Shown: positions 26,619 through 35,530, counted from the first letter of the stretch. The stretch is 64,000 nt of DNA from Fibrella arboris (GCF_041321095.1 NZ_JBGGWE010000016.1:1-64000), one strand, 5' to 3'. The notes: generated from the letters alone by a model not told the origin. Numbers and translations: made by a program.

Positions 26619-27485
26619 TTAGCCTTTCATCTGCCCCCTTAACTCCTTGGTTGTTTTCCGCGACCCGTCGTGGCTCCAGCCGGGGGGACCGAACAGGTAA
26701 CCAAGCGCGTTGCGGAAAGAGCCAGCGTGACGGACGTCACTGGCCATGTTGCTCCACTCATGAAAGGCAATCCGTACTGGGTTATAAGAGCCCACATTCC
26801 TGGTGAGGCCATACGTGGGCCGGTGTTGTTCAGGCTCGAAGGTGCCAAACAGCCGGTCCCAGATAATGAGCACACCTGCATGGTTCTTGTCGAGATAAAC
26901 CAGATCGGAACCGTGATGAACCCGGTGATGCGACGGTGTATTGAACAGCCACTCGATCGGCTTTGGAAAGCGCTGGATCAGTTCAGTGTGAATCCAGAAT
27001 TGATAGAGCAGGCTAATCGACTGCATGGTCATGACAGCAAGGGGCGAAAAGCCGATCAGTGGTAACCAGAGCCAGAAAATAAACGAGCCGGTCAACGTCC
27101 CGGTCCAGGTTTGGCGGACGGCGGTGCTCAGGTTGTACTTCTGCGACGAATGATGCACCACATGCGAGGCCCAGAACCAGCGGCTTTCGTGGCTGATGCG
27201 GTGGAACCAGTAATAGCTGAAATCCTCCGCAAAAAACAGCGCGACCCACGGCCAGCCCTGCGCCATATCGATCGTGAAGAGTCGAAACTGGTAGACCAGC
27301 GTGTAGGCTCCCAGCGCCAGCGCTTTGCCGGCAAAGCCAACAACCACGCTGCCAATACCCATGGTAATGCTGCTGGCGCTGTCTTTGGCTTCGTAGTGAT
27401 CACGCTGTTGCCAGGCCGTTACAGCCACTTCAGCAGCGATCAGTATCACAAAGGCCGGAATGGAATAATTAACCAGATCGTTCAT
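26619..27485 (-). CDS. Sterol desaturase / fatty acid hydroxylase family protein
   Basis: 288 residues, integral membrane. The three histidine clusters of the di-iron hydroxylase superfamily are present: HRISH (95-99), HVVHH (108-112) and HRVHH (187-191). Hydrophobic segments occur at about 8-25, 42-66, 78-95 and 130-165. In Bacteroidota these enzymes hydroxylate or desaturate lipids, fatty acids or carotenoid-type substrates; this one's substrate is unknown. A weak promoter-like TAGATTTG (leftward, 27512-27505) lies 20 bp upstream and abuts one AGGTACGTT word. Confidence 0.9.
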   Translation of the reverse strand: MNDLVNYSIPAFVILIAAEVAVTAWQQRDHYEAKDSASSITMGIGSVVVGFAGKALALGAYTLVYQFRLFTIDMAQGWPWVALFFAEDFSYYWFHRISHESRWFWASHVVHHSSQKYNLSTAVRQTWTGTLTGSFIFWLWLPLIGFSPLAVMTMQSISLLYQFWIHTELIQRFPKPIEWLFNTPSHHRVHHGSDLVYLDKNHAGVLIIWDRLFGTFEPEQHRPTYGLTRNVGSYNPVRIAFHEWSNMASDVRHAGSFRNALGYLFGPPGWSHDGSRKTTKELRGQMKG

Positions 27486-27583
27486 AGTTTATCAATGAAT
27501 GAGACAAATCTAGGTACGTTCCGGCAAAAAAATACCCGCCACAACAAGCTGTTGAGCGGGCGAACTCCTTTAAATGTAAAAGT

Positions 27584-27651
27584 CCTGTCGTGCTGTAGGT
27601 TGTTGTCGCGTGGCCCTTCGACTAAGCGACAACAACCTATAGCACGACAGG
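27584..27651. repeat. Intergenic palindrome, family B, copy 1
   Basis: 26-bp arms (27584-27609 and 27626-27651) have one mismatch and a 16-nt loop containing GCCCTTCGACTA. The same loop core occurs in the palindrome at 32076-32147, although the outer arms differ. It lies between the OsmC gene stop and the sterol-desaturase gene start, in the position of a terminator. Confidence 0.8.
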
Positions 27652-27664
27652 ATATGAATTGTTA

Positions 27665-28105
27665 TTAGACCAGTGTAGCCGTCAGCGTCAGTTTGATGTC
27701 GGGAGAAAGGGCGCGCGAGATGATACAGTTTTTCTTGGCATCATTGGCGATCTCCTCAAACTTAGCCTGGTCGAGGCCAGGTACGCTACCCGTTAATACC
27801 AGATCAACGGCAGTGATCGTGAGCGTATCCATGTCCATGGTCAGCACAGCCTTTGTTTCCAGATTGGTGGGTGTAAAACCCTGTTGGCCCATGGTGGCAC
27901 CGGTGGCCATGGTGAAACAGCCTGCGTGGGCGGCAGCCAGCAGTTCTTCGGGGTTGGTTCCCGCGCTGCCGTCTTCACTCAGAAAACGTGTTTTGAATGA
28001 AAAGGGGGTATTGTTCAATACGCCTCCGGTGGCTGATAGTGAGCCGGTGCCTTCCTGCAGGCTTCCCGACCAGGTGGCCGATGCTCTGCGTTTTGCTTGT
28101 GCCAT
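27665..28105 (-). CDS. OsmC/Ohr family peroxiredoxin
   Basis: 146 residues, standard OsmC length. The two redox cysteines are at 63 (LLAAAHAGCF) and 127 (DAKKNCIISRAL), with the motif GTNPEELLAAAHAGC. These enzymes reduce organic hydroperoxides in the cytosol using thiols. It reads into the family B palindrome 14 bp downstream. No regulator (OhrR) is adjacent. Confidence 0.94.
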   Translation of the reverse strand: MAQAKRRASATWSGSLQEGTGSLSATGGVLNNTPFSFKTRFLSEDGSAGTNPEELLAAAHAGCFTMATGATMGQQGFTPTNLETKAVLTMDMDTLTITAVDLVLTGSVPGLDQAKFEEIANDAKKNCIISRALSPDIKLTLTATLV

Positions 28106-28312
28106 GATTGTGGTTTAATGTTTAGCGCTAGACTTCCTAACGATTGATTGTAGAACCCGTATCACGGCCCAGATTGTTTCATCCGTTCATCGACTTTATT
28201 GATCGTCTATCAACCGCACCGATTAGCGGGGCACTTTTAGGATTACCCGAAACCAAGGGTACCTTCCCTGCTGTTCCTTTCCTGTAGCACGTTATAACCG
28301 TCCCCATTCTCC

Positions 28313-29902
28313 ATGCGTATTGTAAGCAGGAATCTCAAAAAAAGTGATTATGCCGACCTCAAAGAGGCGATGATCGAATCATATAGCGGCATTGGCGGCG
28401 ATTATTGGGAGAAAAACCTGATCGACAAACTCGTCAATATTTTCCCCGACGGGCAATTCTGCGTAGAAGTCGACGACAAAGTAGTAGCCTGTGCGCTGGC
28501 CATCCGGGTAAAATACGCTGACTTTGGCGACAGCCATACGTTCGAGGAAATCACGGGCGAATACACTTTTGATACGCACACCAGCAAAGGCGACTGGCTC
28601 TACGGCATCGAAGTGTTCGTTCATCCCGACTACCGCGATCTGCGGCTGGGCCGACGTTTATACGACGCGCGGAAAGAGCTGTGCGAACAACTGAACCTCA
28701 AAGGCATTCTGGCCGGTGGCCGGATTCCTAACTACCGGAAATACGCCGATGAACTGTCGCCCCGCGAATTCATTACGCGGGTGAAGCAGAAAGACATTTA
28801 CGACCCCACGCTGACGTTCCAGTTGGCCAATGATTTTCACGTCAAGAAAGTTTTACGCGGATATCTGCCCGGCGATACTGAATCGAAGGAATACGCAACG
28901 CTGCTGGAGTGGAATAACATTTACTACGTTGCTGAAAAAGACCGTAAGCCTCATACGGATTCAATTATCCGGTTGGGCGTCGTGCAGTGGCAGATGCGGC
29001 ATTTCCCCGATATCCAGGCGTTCTTCGATCAGGTGGAATTTTTCACCGATGTGGTATCCGATTACAAAGCCGATTTCCTGGTGCTGCCCGAGTTTTTCAA
29101 CACACCCCTGATGGCACAGTTCAGGGATATGCCCGAACCACAGGCCATCCGCGAATTGGCGAAATACACAGATGCGGTACGAGAGAAAATGTGTTCGTTC
29201 GCCATTTCCTACAACGTGAATATCATCGCCGGCTCCATGCCGCTGATGGACGATGGCAGGCTCTACAACGTCTCCTACCTCTGCCGCCGCGATGGGTCGT
29301 ATGAAGAATACCGGAAGATCCATATTACGCCCAATGAGGTGAAATTTTACGGCATGGTGGGTGGCTACGAGGTACGTACCTACGATACCGACTGTGGCAA
29401 GATCGGCATGATGATCTGCTACGACGTCGAGTTCCCCGAACTAGGTCGGGCCCTGGCCGCTCAGGGTGCCCAGATCATCTTCGTCCCCTTCCTGACCGAC
29501 ACGCAAAATGGCTATTATCGGGTTCGGAATTGCGCGCAGGCACGGGCCATCGAAAACGAGTGTTACGTAGCCATTTCCGGCTGCGTGGGAAACCTGCCGA
29601 ACGTACCCAATACAGATATTCATTATGCTCAGTCGGCCGTATTCACACCGTCTGATTTCCAGTTTCCCAATAATGCGATCAAGGCCGAAGCGACGACCAA
29701 CACGGAGATGGTCCTCTTCGCGGATGTCGACGTATCGCTGCTGAAGGAATTGCACGAATACGGCTCGGTGCAAAACCTGAAAGACCGCCGCACGGACCTC
29801 TACGAAGTCTCAATGAAACGTCCTTCTCGCCGCGGTTCAAAGAAAGCCTCTCACGACAACGACCCGGAGCATGTAGCACCCGTGATCGTGGTGTCGGAGT
29901 AA
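28313..29902 (+). CDS. GNAT acetyltransferase-nitrilase fusion protein
   Basis: 529 residues in two domains. The N-terminal GNAT domain (1 to about 195) has the acetyl-CoA loop HPDYRDLRLGRRLYD. The C-terminal carbon-nitrogen hydrolase (about 215-490) has Glu260 in LVLPEFFNTP, Lys335 in YRKIHITP and Cys369 in IGMMICYDVEFPELGR, so both look active. This fused architecture recurs in Bacteroidota and proteobacteria, but I know of no established reaction. An amidase releasing an amine that the GNAT half acetylates, or the reverse, is plausible. The last 30 residues are a basic, disordered tail. Confidence 0.93.
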   Translation: MRIVSRNLKKSDYADLKEAMIESYSGIGGDYWEKNLIDKLVNIFPDGQFCVEVDDKVVACALAIRVKYADFGDSHTFEEITGEYTFDTHTSKGDWLYGIEVFVHPDYRDLRLGRRLYDARKELCEQLNLKGILAGGRIPNYRKYADELSPREFITRVKQKDIYDPTLTFQLANDFHVKKVLRGYLPGDTESKEYATLLEWNNIYYVAEKDRKPHTDSIIRLGVVQWQMRHFPDIQAFFDQVEFFTDVVSDYKADFLVLPEFFNTPLMAQFRDMPEPQAIRELAKYTDAVREKMCSFAISYNVNIIAGSMPLMDDGRLYNVSYLCRRDGSYEEYRKIHITPNEVKFYGMVGGYEVRTYDTDCGKIGMMICYDVEFPELGRALAAQGAQIIFVPFLTDTQNGYYRVRNCAQARAIENECYVAISGCVGNLPNVPNTDIHYAQSAVFTPSDFQFPNNAIKAEATTNTEMVLFADVDVSLLKELHEYGSVQNLKDRRTDLYEVSMKRPSRRGSKKASHDNDPEHVAPVIVVSE

Positions 29903-29982
29903 TTGAATCGTATTGCTCCTGCTTACTGCAACCATTTACCGGAAAATCGGGTCTACCCGGTCAACTCGTTTCGATAAGCTGT

Positions 29983-30702
29983 ATGCGTCTGCTGTTGACC
30001 TGCTTTGGCCTGATTTTCCTGCTTGGTTGTCGGCATACCAGCCCTACCCCAGATGCACCGACGGTAGCGATTAAGCCCTGTGGCTGCCCTTTTCTACATG
30101 AGCCACTGCCCTACAGCGCCAATCAAACGCCTGATTCGCTCACGACCTATTACCTGGCCATCTGGAAGAAGAAATTTTTACAGCGCAATCAGCTTAGTGA
30201 TTCGCTCTTTCAGGCGCACATCAAATCGGTCAGTGGGGTGCTTCAGACCTGGGTTCAGGGGGTTACCTTCCGGGTGAATTATGTCTATGAACGGGAGTGG
30301 CTACGGCTGCCTTATTATGAAACGTTTCAGGTAAAATTCGACCCGGTAGCCACGGCATCGTTTGCGATAAAAGTACCCAGGGGCGTCTTCCTGACCGAAA
30401 GCCAGCTTCCGTTCAATACCCTCTTCGCCGAGAACGACATTCCGCTCAGGCTCAATCAGCCCCTCGCCTTTAGCAGTTGTGAAGCGGCCTGCTCAACCCT
30501 GCGGCAGAAGACAGGTTACGACATCCTGAATCCAGCCCGGGTAGCTGTCTATCTGCCTGGCGCTGCCGTCCGTACGAATGGCGATCCGTACCTGTTCTCG
30601 TTCGGAACCATCGATTTCAACGCCAATAAATGCGTTGAGGCGCGGATCAATCTGATAACCGGTGAAGTAACAGCCTCACCAACCTATTGCTGGATCCAGT
30701 AA
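29983..30702 (+). CDS. Lipoprotein of unknown function (239 aa)
   Basis: A short lipoprotein signal ends LIFLLGC (Cys16). Six further cysteines in the mature part (CGC near 34-36, SSCEAAC, NKCVEAR, YCWIQ at the end) suggest disulfides. The rest is mixed alpha/beta without a motif I recognise. It follows the GNAT-nitrilase gene by 80 bp on the same strand and could share its transcript. Its stop is only 32 bp from the convergent DUF2809 gene. Confidence 0.65.
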   Translation: MRLLLTCFGLIFLLGCRHTSPTPDAPTVAIKPCGCPFLHEPLPYSANQTPDSLTTYYLAIWKKKFLQRNQLSDSLFQAHIKSVSGVLQTWVQGVTFRVNYVYEREWLRLPYYETFQVKFDPVATASFAIKVPRGVFLTESQLPFNTLFAENDIPLRLNQPLAFSSCEAACSTLRQKTGYDILNPARVAVYLPGAAVRTNGDPYLFSFGTIDFNANKCVEARINLITGEVTASPTYCWIQ

Positions 30703-30734
30703 GCTCCCGGCAAATTGTTATTCCGCATTTGTTT

Positions 30735-31118
30735 TTACTGATTCCGCCTGATCAACTGGTCTATCAGGCAGCCAATGCAGACGCCTACGCTGTAACAGAT
30801 CAGGTCGGTCCACAAGAAACCGAAGCCGAGAACGAGTGCGCCCAGGCGGGTTGCACGCACCGAATCGATCCAGGGTGCATGGTAGAGTTGGCTGATCTCA
30901 ATACCGAACGAAAACAGCAGCGCCAACAACGCAATCGCTCTGGTAGGCTGGCGACTGAACACAAAGGCAAAGCCGAAGAAGACCATCAACGCCCAAAGCG
31001 TGTCACCGATGTAGGCGTTGATGAAGGCTGGCAGGTACGTGCCGAATCGCCTCGACGCCAATCCTAAAAGTAGAGCGCCTGCTGTCAGGCCGGTGTAAAT
31101 AACCCTGTTCCGCTTCAC
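30735..31118 (-). CDS. DUF2809 family membrane protein
   Basis: 127 residues with four hydrophobic segments. It has the DUF2809 pattern FINAYIGDTLWALMVFFGF, FSFGIEISQLYHAPWIDSVR and GFGFLWTDLICYSVG. The start codon is GTG. It lies 9 bp after the glycerophosphodiesterase stop, so the two form an operon. Function is unknown; it is an inner-membrane protein. Confidence 0.85.
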   Translation of the reverse strand: MKRNRVIYTGLTAGALLLGLASRRFGTYLPAFINAYIGDTLWALMVFFGFAFVFSRQPTRAIALLALLFSFGIEISQLYHAPWIDSVRATRLGALVLGFGFLWTDLICYSVGVCIGCLIDQLIRRNQ

Positions 31119-31127
31119 CTGTATTTT

Positions 31128-32015
31128 CTATTTTAACGCCCTGGCCACTTCCAGCGGGCGGTCTGTCGAGAGCATATCGGCACCGGCGGCGGTCCATTCG
31201 GTATAGAGGTTATCGCCTTTGGCGGCGGCCTGTTTGTCGAGGTTGCCCAACGTACCCAGGATGGTGGCGATACCTTTGGCGTGCAGGAACGCATACAGGC
31301 TTGAGTCGGGCGCTTTCACGCCAACGAACGCAAACATCCGGTTGTCAGGAATACCCAGCGCGTGGAGTTGATTGTATTCCGCCTCGTTGCGAATCGTCAC
31401 GGAGATCATCAACTCGGGAGCCAGTTTGTTCACCAGCGCCGCATCTTTCGCATTGTAGGTGATGATGGCGACATTATTCTCCGTTTTCGTTTTGCGCACG
31501 TGTTCGACCACCTTCGCGAAGGACACATTCCGTTTCACGTCCAACGTGAACATCGCCCCCCGTTTACGGCCCCAGTTCAGGGTTTCGGTAAGCGTAGGTA
31601 CGCGAAACGCCGTTGGGTTTCCCTGATTATCTTCCAGCTTCACCTGTTTCACCTCGGCGTAGGTACGTTCAATGAGCTTCCCGGTACCGGTCGTGGTGCG
31701 GTCGAGGGTAGCGTCGTGCATCATGACCAGTACGCTGTCTTTGGTCAGGTCAATGTCGCACTCGATCACCGCTGGCGCGTCGGGCCGCTCGATCTGTCCG
31801 GTGACGTAGTCGAACGATTCGATACAGTTTTCAGGATATCCGCGTAAATCGCCCCCACCCCGATGCACCGAAATCAGTGGATGCTGCCCAGCGACGTACC
31901 TGAACCGCTCGGTAGCCCGAACTGACGATTTGGCCGGGGCTGTTTTCGGTGAACACCCAGCAAAGATGCTGGCGAGCGTGAGGGTGTAGAGCAGTAATGT
32001 TGAGAAGCGATTCAT
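31128..32015 (-). CDS. Glycerophosphodiester phosphodiesterase family lipoprotein
   Basis: 295 residues from the ATG at 32015, which gives a lipoprotein signal with Cys21 (LASIFAGC). The longer open frame runs back through a palindrome and is not credible. The GDPD motifs are ISVHRGGG, YPENCIESF, ECDIDLTKDSVLVMMHD and TLDRTTTGTGKL, with the catalytic His pair and Glu/Asp metal ligands in place. It hydrolyses glycerophosphodiesters to glycerol-3-phosphate and an alcohol outside the cytoplasm. DUF2809 follows 9 bp downstream. Confidence 0.92.
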   Translation of the reverse strand: MNRFSTLLLYTLTLASIFAGCSPKTAPAKSSVRATERFRYVAGQHPLISVHRGGGDLRGYPENCIESFDYVTGQIERPDAPAVIECDIDLTKDSVLVMMHDATLDRTTTGTGKLIERTYAEVKQVKLEDNQGNPTAFRVPTLTETLNWGRKRGAMFTLDVKRNVSFAKVVEHVRKTKTENNVAIITYNAKDAALVNKLAPELMISVTIRNEAEYNQLHALGIPDNRMFAFVGVKAPDSSLYAFLHAKGIATILGTLGNLDKQAAAKGDNLYTEWTAAGADMLSTDRPLEVARALK

Positions 32016-32075
32016 GAAGAACTGTTTGTGATGAAATGTTTCAGTTGGTAATCTGATTAGGTGTGTTTGATTTTG

Positions 32076-32147
32076 TATTGCTTCGCGCTCTAGGTTGCTT
32101 TCGCATAGCCCTTCGACTAGGCGAAAGCAACCTAGAGCGCGAAGCAA
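32076..32147. repeat. Intergenic palindrome, family B, copy 2
   Basis: Perfect 28-bp arms (32076-32103 and 32120-32147) with a 16-nt loop ATAGCCCTTCGACTAG. The loop core matches the 27584 element and the outer arm (ATTGCTTCGCG) matches the element at 51531. It lies between truA and the glycerophosphodiesterase gene, which run in the same direction. Confidence 0.85.
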
Positions 32148-32180
32148 TCAGACCATCTCGTTTGTGATCCGTCAACGTAC

Positions 32181-32948
32181 CTAGCCATTCTCGAATCGCC
32201 TGGCCAGCACTGCATCCGGGTACGTTATTTCGGTTAAAAATAATCCGCTGGCGGGTGCAGCGCGACTAGCCATGGTGCGGTCTTCGGCCCGGATGATGGC
32301 CTCGAACTGGTCGAGGGTCATGCGGTGCTGGCCGATATCGAGCATCGTGCCGACGATGCAGCGCACCATGCCGTAGAGAAACCGGTCGGCTTTGATATGG
32401 AAAATGAGCGACTCCGCCGTCTGCTCCCACTCGGCCCGCATCAGCTGGCAGTGGTAGTGATTTACGTTGGTCCGAACCTTGCTGAAGCTCTTGAAATTAC
32501 TAAACGTCAGCAGTTTGGCCGCCGCTTCGTTCATTAGGTGAATATCCAGCTGCGGCCGGAAGATGTAGCTCTGATTGGTCAGGAACGCGCTCTTCTGTCG
32601 ACGAATGTGGTACTGGTAATACCGCGATCGGGCCGAAAACCGGGCGTGATCGGTCGGGCCGACGGGGAATATCCGGTAGATCGCGATCCCGTCGGGCAGC
32701 ATGTTGTTCAGCGAATGCACCAGCAGATCATGCTCCGGCAGGTCACCGTCCATCTCGAAATGGGCGTACTGCTGCCGGGCATGCACCCCCGCGTCGGTGC
32801 GGCCGCTGCCGACAATGTAGATCGGCTGACTCAGCCGTTTGGTCAGCGTTTCTTCCAGCACCTGCTGCACCGATATTCCATTCGGCTGAAATTGCCAGCC
32901 GTGGAAGTCAGTGCCTTTATAACTCAGTTCAATAAAATAACGCTGCAT
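32181..32948 (-). CDS. truA: tRNA pseudouridine(38-40) synthase
   Basis: 255 residues, full length. The catalytic Asp52 sits in GSGRTDAGVHARQQ. Other TruA landmarks are YFIELSYKGTDFHGWQFQP, ARFSARSRYYQYHI and FLYGMVRCIVGTMLDIG. It isomerises uridines 38-40 in the anticodon stem-loop of tRNAs. It lies downstream of purL on the same strand, with a long perfect palindrome between them. Confidence 0.97.
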   Translation of the reverse strand: MQRYFIELSYKGTDFHGWQFQPNGISVQQVLEETLTKRLSQPIYIVGSGRTDAGVHARQQYAHFEMDGDLPEHDLLVHSLNNMLPDGIAIYRIFPVGPTDHARFSARSRYYQYHIRRQKSAFLTNQSYIFRPQLDIHLMNEAAAKLLTFSNFKSFSKVRTNVNHYHCQLMRAEWEQTAESLIFHIKADRFLYGMVRCIVGTMLDIGQHRMTLDQFEAIIRAEDRTMASRAAPASGLFLTEITYPDAVLARRFENG

Positions 32949-32954
32949 CAGAAA

Positions 32955-33026
32955 GTAGCACCGAAGCTCCAGCTTCGGTAGTAATTGAGCTGTTTACTAC
33001 TACCGAAGCTGGAGCTTCGGTGCTAC
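32955..33026. repeat. Intergenic palindrome, family A, copy 2
   Basis: Perfect 29-bp arms (32955-32983 and 32998-33026) with a 14-nt loop. The arm contains CTCCAGCTTCGGTAGT and, being internally self-complementary (CCGAAGCTCC/AGCTTCGG), can also fold as small hairpins. It shares its core with the element at 1-59. It fills the gap between the purL stop and the truA start. Confidence 0.88.
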
Positions 33027-33044
33027 ATATCTGACGCAGGAAAC

Positions 33045-35399
33045 TTATGCCATGATCTTGCCCAGGGCGTTGTCGTAGAGGTCCGACGCGTCGGCGGTGG
33101 CAATCACGGTTTGGCCATCGACCACGAAGTCAGCGGCAGTGACGTCACCGATCTGGCTGAAGGCTACACGGGCGTGCTCCATAAACTGCTCGAAGGCCGC
33201 CTGCTGCTCCGCCGATACCGATACCACGACGCGGCTCTGGCTTTCGCCGAACAGGTAGGCATCTTTCCGGTAGTCGGCGTCCGTTGTGATGGCGAAGCCG
33301 GTACCGCCCGCCATCGCTGATTCAGCCACAGCCACGAACAGACCACCATCCGAAATATCGTGCGCCGACGAGATGAGCTTCTTCGTGATCAGCTGTTTCA
33401 CGACCGATTGAAGCGTTAGCTCCTGATCGATATCGAACGCGGGAGCCGGCGATGCTTTCACACCCCGGTACGAATACAGGTACTCCGACGAAGCAATGTC
33501 GTTCTGCGACGAGCCGATCAGGTAGATATTGTCTCCTGCCTGACGGAAGTTGAGCGTCATGCGGTTGTCGGGCTTTTCCATCAGGCCCAGCATCCCGATC
33601 GTTGGGGTTGGGAACACCGGTCCGTCGTCCGACGACTGGTTGTAAAAGCTCACGTTACCACCCGTCACCGGCGTTTCGAAGCGGCGGCAGGCTTCGCCCA
33701 TGCCTTTCACGGCTTCCACGAAATGCCAGTACACTTCAGGTACGTAGGGGTTGCCAAAGTTCAGGTTGTTGGTCACGGCCAGCGGCTCGCCACCCGTACA
33801 CACCACGTTCCGGCAGGCTTCGGCCACGGCAATCTGCGCCCCCACGAATGGGTTGGCGTTTACATACCGGCTGTTGCAATCGACGGTGATGACGATCGAT
33901 TTCTCTGACTTGGGAATCCCCGCGCCTTTTACCCGTACCACGGCCGCATCAGACGGGGCGTTGGTGGTCCGGTTGCTGGTGCCCACCATCGAGTCGTACT
34001 GCTGCGATACCCACTGCCGTGAGCAGATATTCGGGTGGCTCAACAGGTGTTTGGCCACCGCGCTCAGTTCGTCGGTTGTGACGTCGGCCACGCTGGCGAT
34101 GCGGAATTTGGCGAACTCCTTGATGTAGGCCGGTTCCTTATACTCGCGGCGATACTGCGGCGCACCACCGCCCAACACCAGGTCATGGGCCGGTACGTCG
34201 GCCACCAGTTTGCCGTAGCGGTAGAAATGCAGTCGGCCAACGCCCTCTTCGGGCGCGGCGGTCACCTCACCGATCTGCGCGCAGTGCAGATCCCACTTGT
34301 CGAAAATACCCTGAATAATGCTCTCTTTCCCTTTTTCGACCACCACCAGCATCCGTTCCTGCGATTCGGACAGCAGGATTTCGAACGGCGCCATGTTGGG
34401 CTGACGCGTCGGTACTTTATCGAGGTCGATGATCATGCCGTGTTCCCCCTTCGCGCTCATTTCGGAGGTCGAGCAGATGATACCGGCGGCACCCATGTCC
34501 TGAATACCGATCACGTAGCCGGTGGCAATGATCTCGAGCGTGGCTTCGAGCAGCAGTTTCTCCATGAACGGATCACCCACCTGCACGGCAGGCAGTTTAT
34601 CCGTCGACGCGGCGGTGATGTCTTCTGAGGCGAACGTGGCGCCATGGATACCGTCTTTCCCCGTTGCCGAGCCGACGATGAACACCGGATTACCCACGCC
34701 GTAGCTCGTTGCTTTGGCGCTTTTGCCCACTTCCACGATACCCGCCGAGAAGGCGTTTACCAGCGGATTGGTGTTGTAGCATTCATCGAAATAGATTTCG
34801 CCGCCCACCGTCGGAATACCAAAGGCATTCCCATAGTCGCCGATGCCTTTCACCACGCCGCGCAACAGCCGACGTGTTTTGGGCAGGCTCAGATCGCCGA
34901 AGCGGAGTGAGTTGAGTTGGGCAATGGGCCGGGCACCCATCGTGAAAATATCGCGGTTGATCCCGCCGACGCCCGTTGCGGCCCCCTGATAGGGTTCCAG
35001 CGCCGAGGGGTGGTTGTGCGACTCGATCTTGAACGAACAGGCCAGTCCGTCGCCGATATCGACCAGACCTGCGTTTTCGTCACCGGCTTTGGCCAGCATC
35101 CGGTCTGAGTCGCGGGGAAGCGTTTTAAGCCAGACGATGGAGTTCTTATACGAACAGTGTTCCGACCACATCACCGAGAAGATGCTGAGTTCGGTAAAGT
35201 TGGGCTGACGGCCGAGGATGGCGACAATCCGGTCAAATTCTTCGGGTAGCACCCCCAGTTTGCGGGCGGTTTCGACGGTTGGAATGGGATCTAGACTAGT
35301 CTGCGGTTGTTCGGGAGCGTTCACAGTGCGTACCACAAAGGGAGAAAAATGGAAGATGATACCGGCCTGAGCAGGTGAGTTATACCCATTCAGTATCAA
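33045..35399 (-). CDS. purL: Phosphoribosylformylglycinamidine synthase subunit PurL
   Basis: About 760-784 residues, the small PurL type that works with separate PurQ and PurS. Landmarks are FSVMWSEHCSYKNS near the N-terminus, SFKIESHNHPSALEPYQGAATGVGG, DMGAAGIICSTSEMSAKG and the C-terminal SAHDISDGGLFVA. It catalyses the ATP- and ammonia-dependent FGAR to FGAM step of purine synthesis. No ATG precedes the conserved part. The frame opens with TTG at 35399 and has GTG at 35324, just before the conserved start (NAPEQPQTSL). A -7-like TATTTTTG at 35441-35434 allows either. PurQ and PurS are not in the window. Confidence 0.95.
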   Translation of the reverse strand: MILNGYNSPAQAGIIFHFSPFVVRTVNAPEQPQTSLDPIPTVETARKLGVLPEEFDRIVAILGRQPNFTELSIFSVMWSEHCSYKNSIVWLKTLPRDSDRMLAKAGDENAGLVDIGDGLACSFKIESHNHPSALEPYQGAATGVGGINRDIFTMGARPIAQLNSLRFGDLSLPKTRRLLRGVVKGIGDYGNAFGIPTVGGEIYFDECYNTNPLVNAFSAGIVEVGKSAKATSYGVGNPVFIVGSATGKDGIHGATFASEDITAASTDKLPAVQVGDPFMEKLLLEATLEIIATGYVIGIQDMGAAGIICSTSEMSAKGEHGMIIDLDKVPTRQPNMAPFEILLSESQERMLVVVEKGKESIIQGIFDKWDLHCAQIGEVTAAPEEGVGRLHFYRYGKLVADVPAHDLVLGGGAPQYRREYKEPAYIKEFAKFRIASVADVTTDELSAVAKHLLSHPNICSRQWVSQQYDSMVGTSNRTTNAPSDAAVVRVKGAGIPKSEKSIVITVDCNSRYVNANPFVGAQIAVAEACRNVVCTGGEPLAVTNNLNFGNPYVPEVYWHFVEAVKGMGEACRRFETPVTGGNVSFYNQSSDDGPVFPTPTIGMLGLMEKPDNRMTLNFRQAGDNIYLIGSSQNDIASSEYLYSYRGVKASPAPAFDIDQELTLQSVVKQLITKKLISSAHDISDGGLFVAVAESAMAGGTGFAITTDADYRKDAYLFGESQSRVVVSVSAEQQAAFEQFMEHARVAFSQIGDVTAADFVVDGQTVIATADASDLYDNALGKIMA

Positions 35400-35433
35400 G
35401 TCAGTAAGCCGAAACGGTACCGATTTGACAGGG

Positions 35434-35441
35434 CAAAAATA
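35434..35441 (-). promoter_or_regulatory. Candidate -7 element of purL
   Basis: Leftward TATTTTTG fits TAnnTTTG. It sits inside a small dyad (GGGCAAAAA/TTTTTTGCCC, 35431-35454). No good -33 element is seen. Confidence 0.4.
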
Positions 35442-35483
35442 GGCTTTTTTGCCCGTTCGGGGCCATTTTTTTCGGGCTGCTGC

Positions 35484-35515
35484 TTGACAAATGTCAGAAA
35501 TAAGCCTACTTTTGC
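35484..35515 (+). promoter_or_regulatory. Promoter of tRNA-Ser
   Basis: TTGAC at 35484-35488 and TACTTTTG at 35508-35515 have the expected spacing for a Bacteroidota primary-sigma promoter and lie 15 bp before the tRNA. Confidence 0.7.
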
Positions 35516-35530
35516 ATCATCGAATCACAC

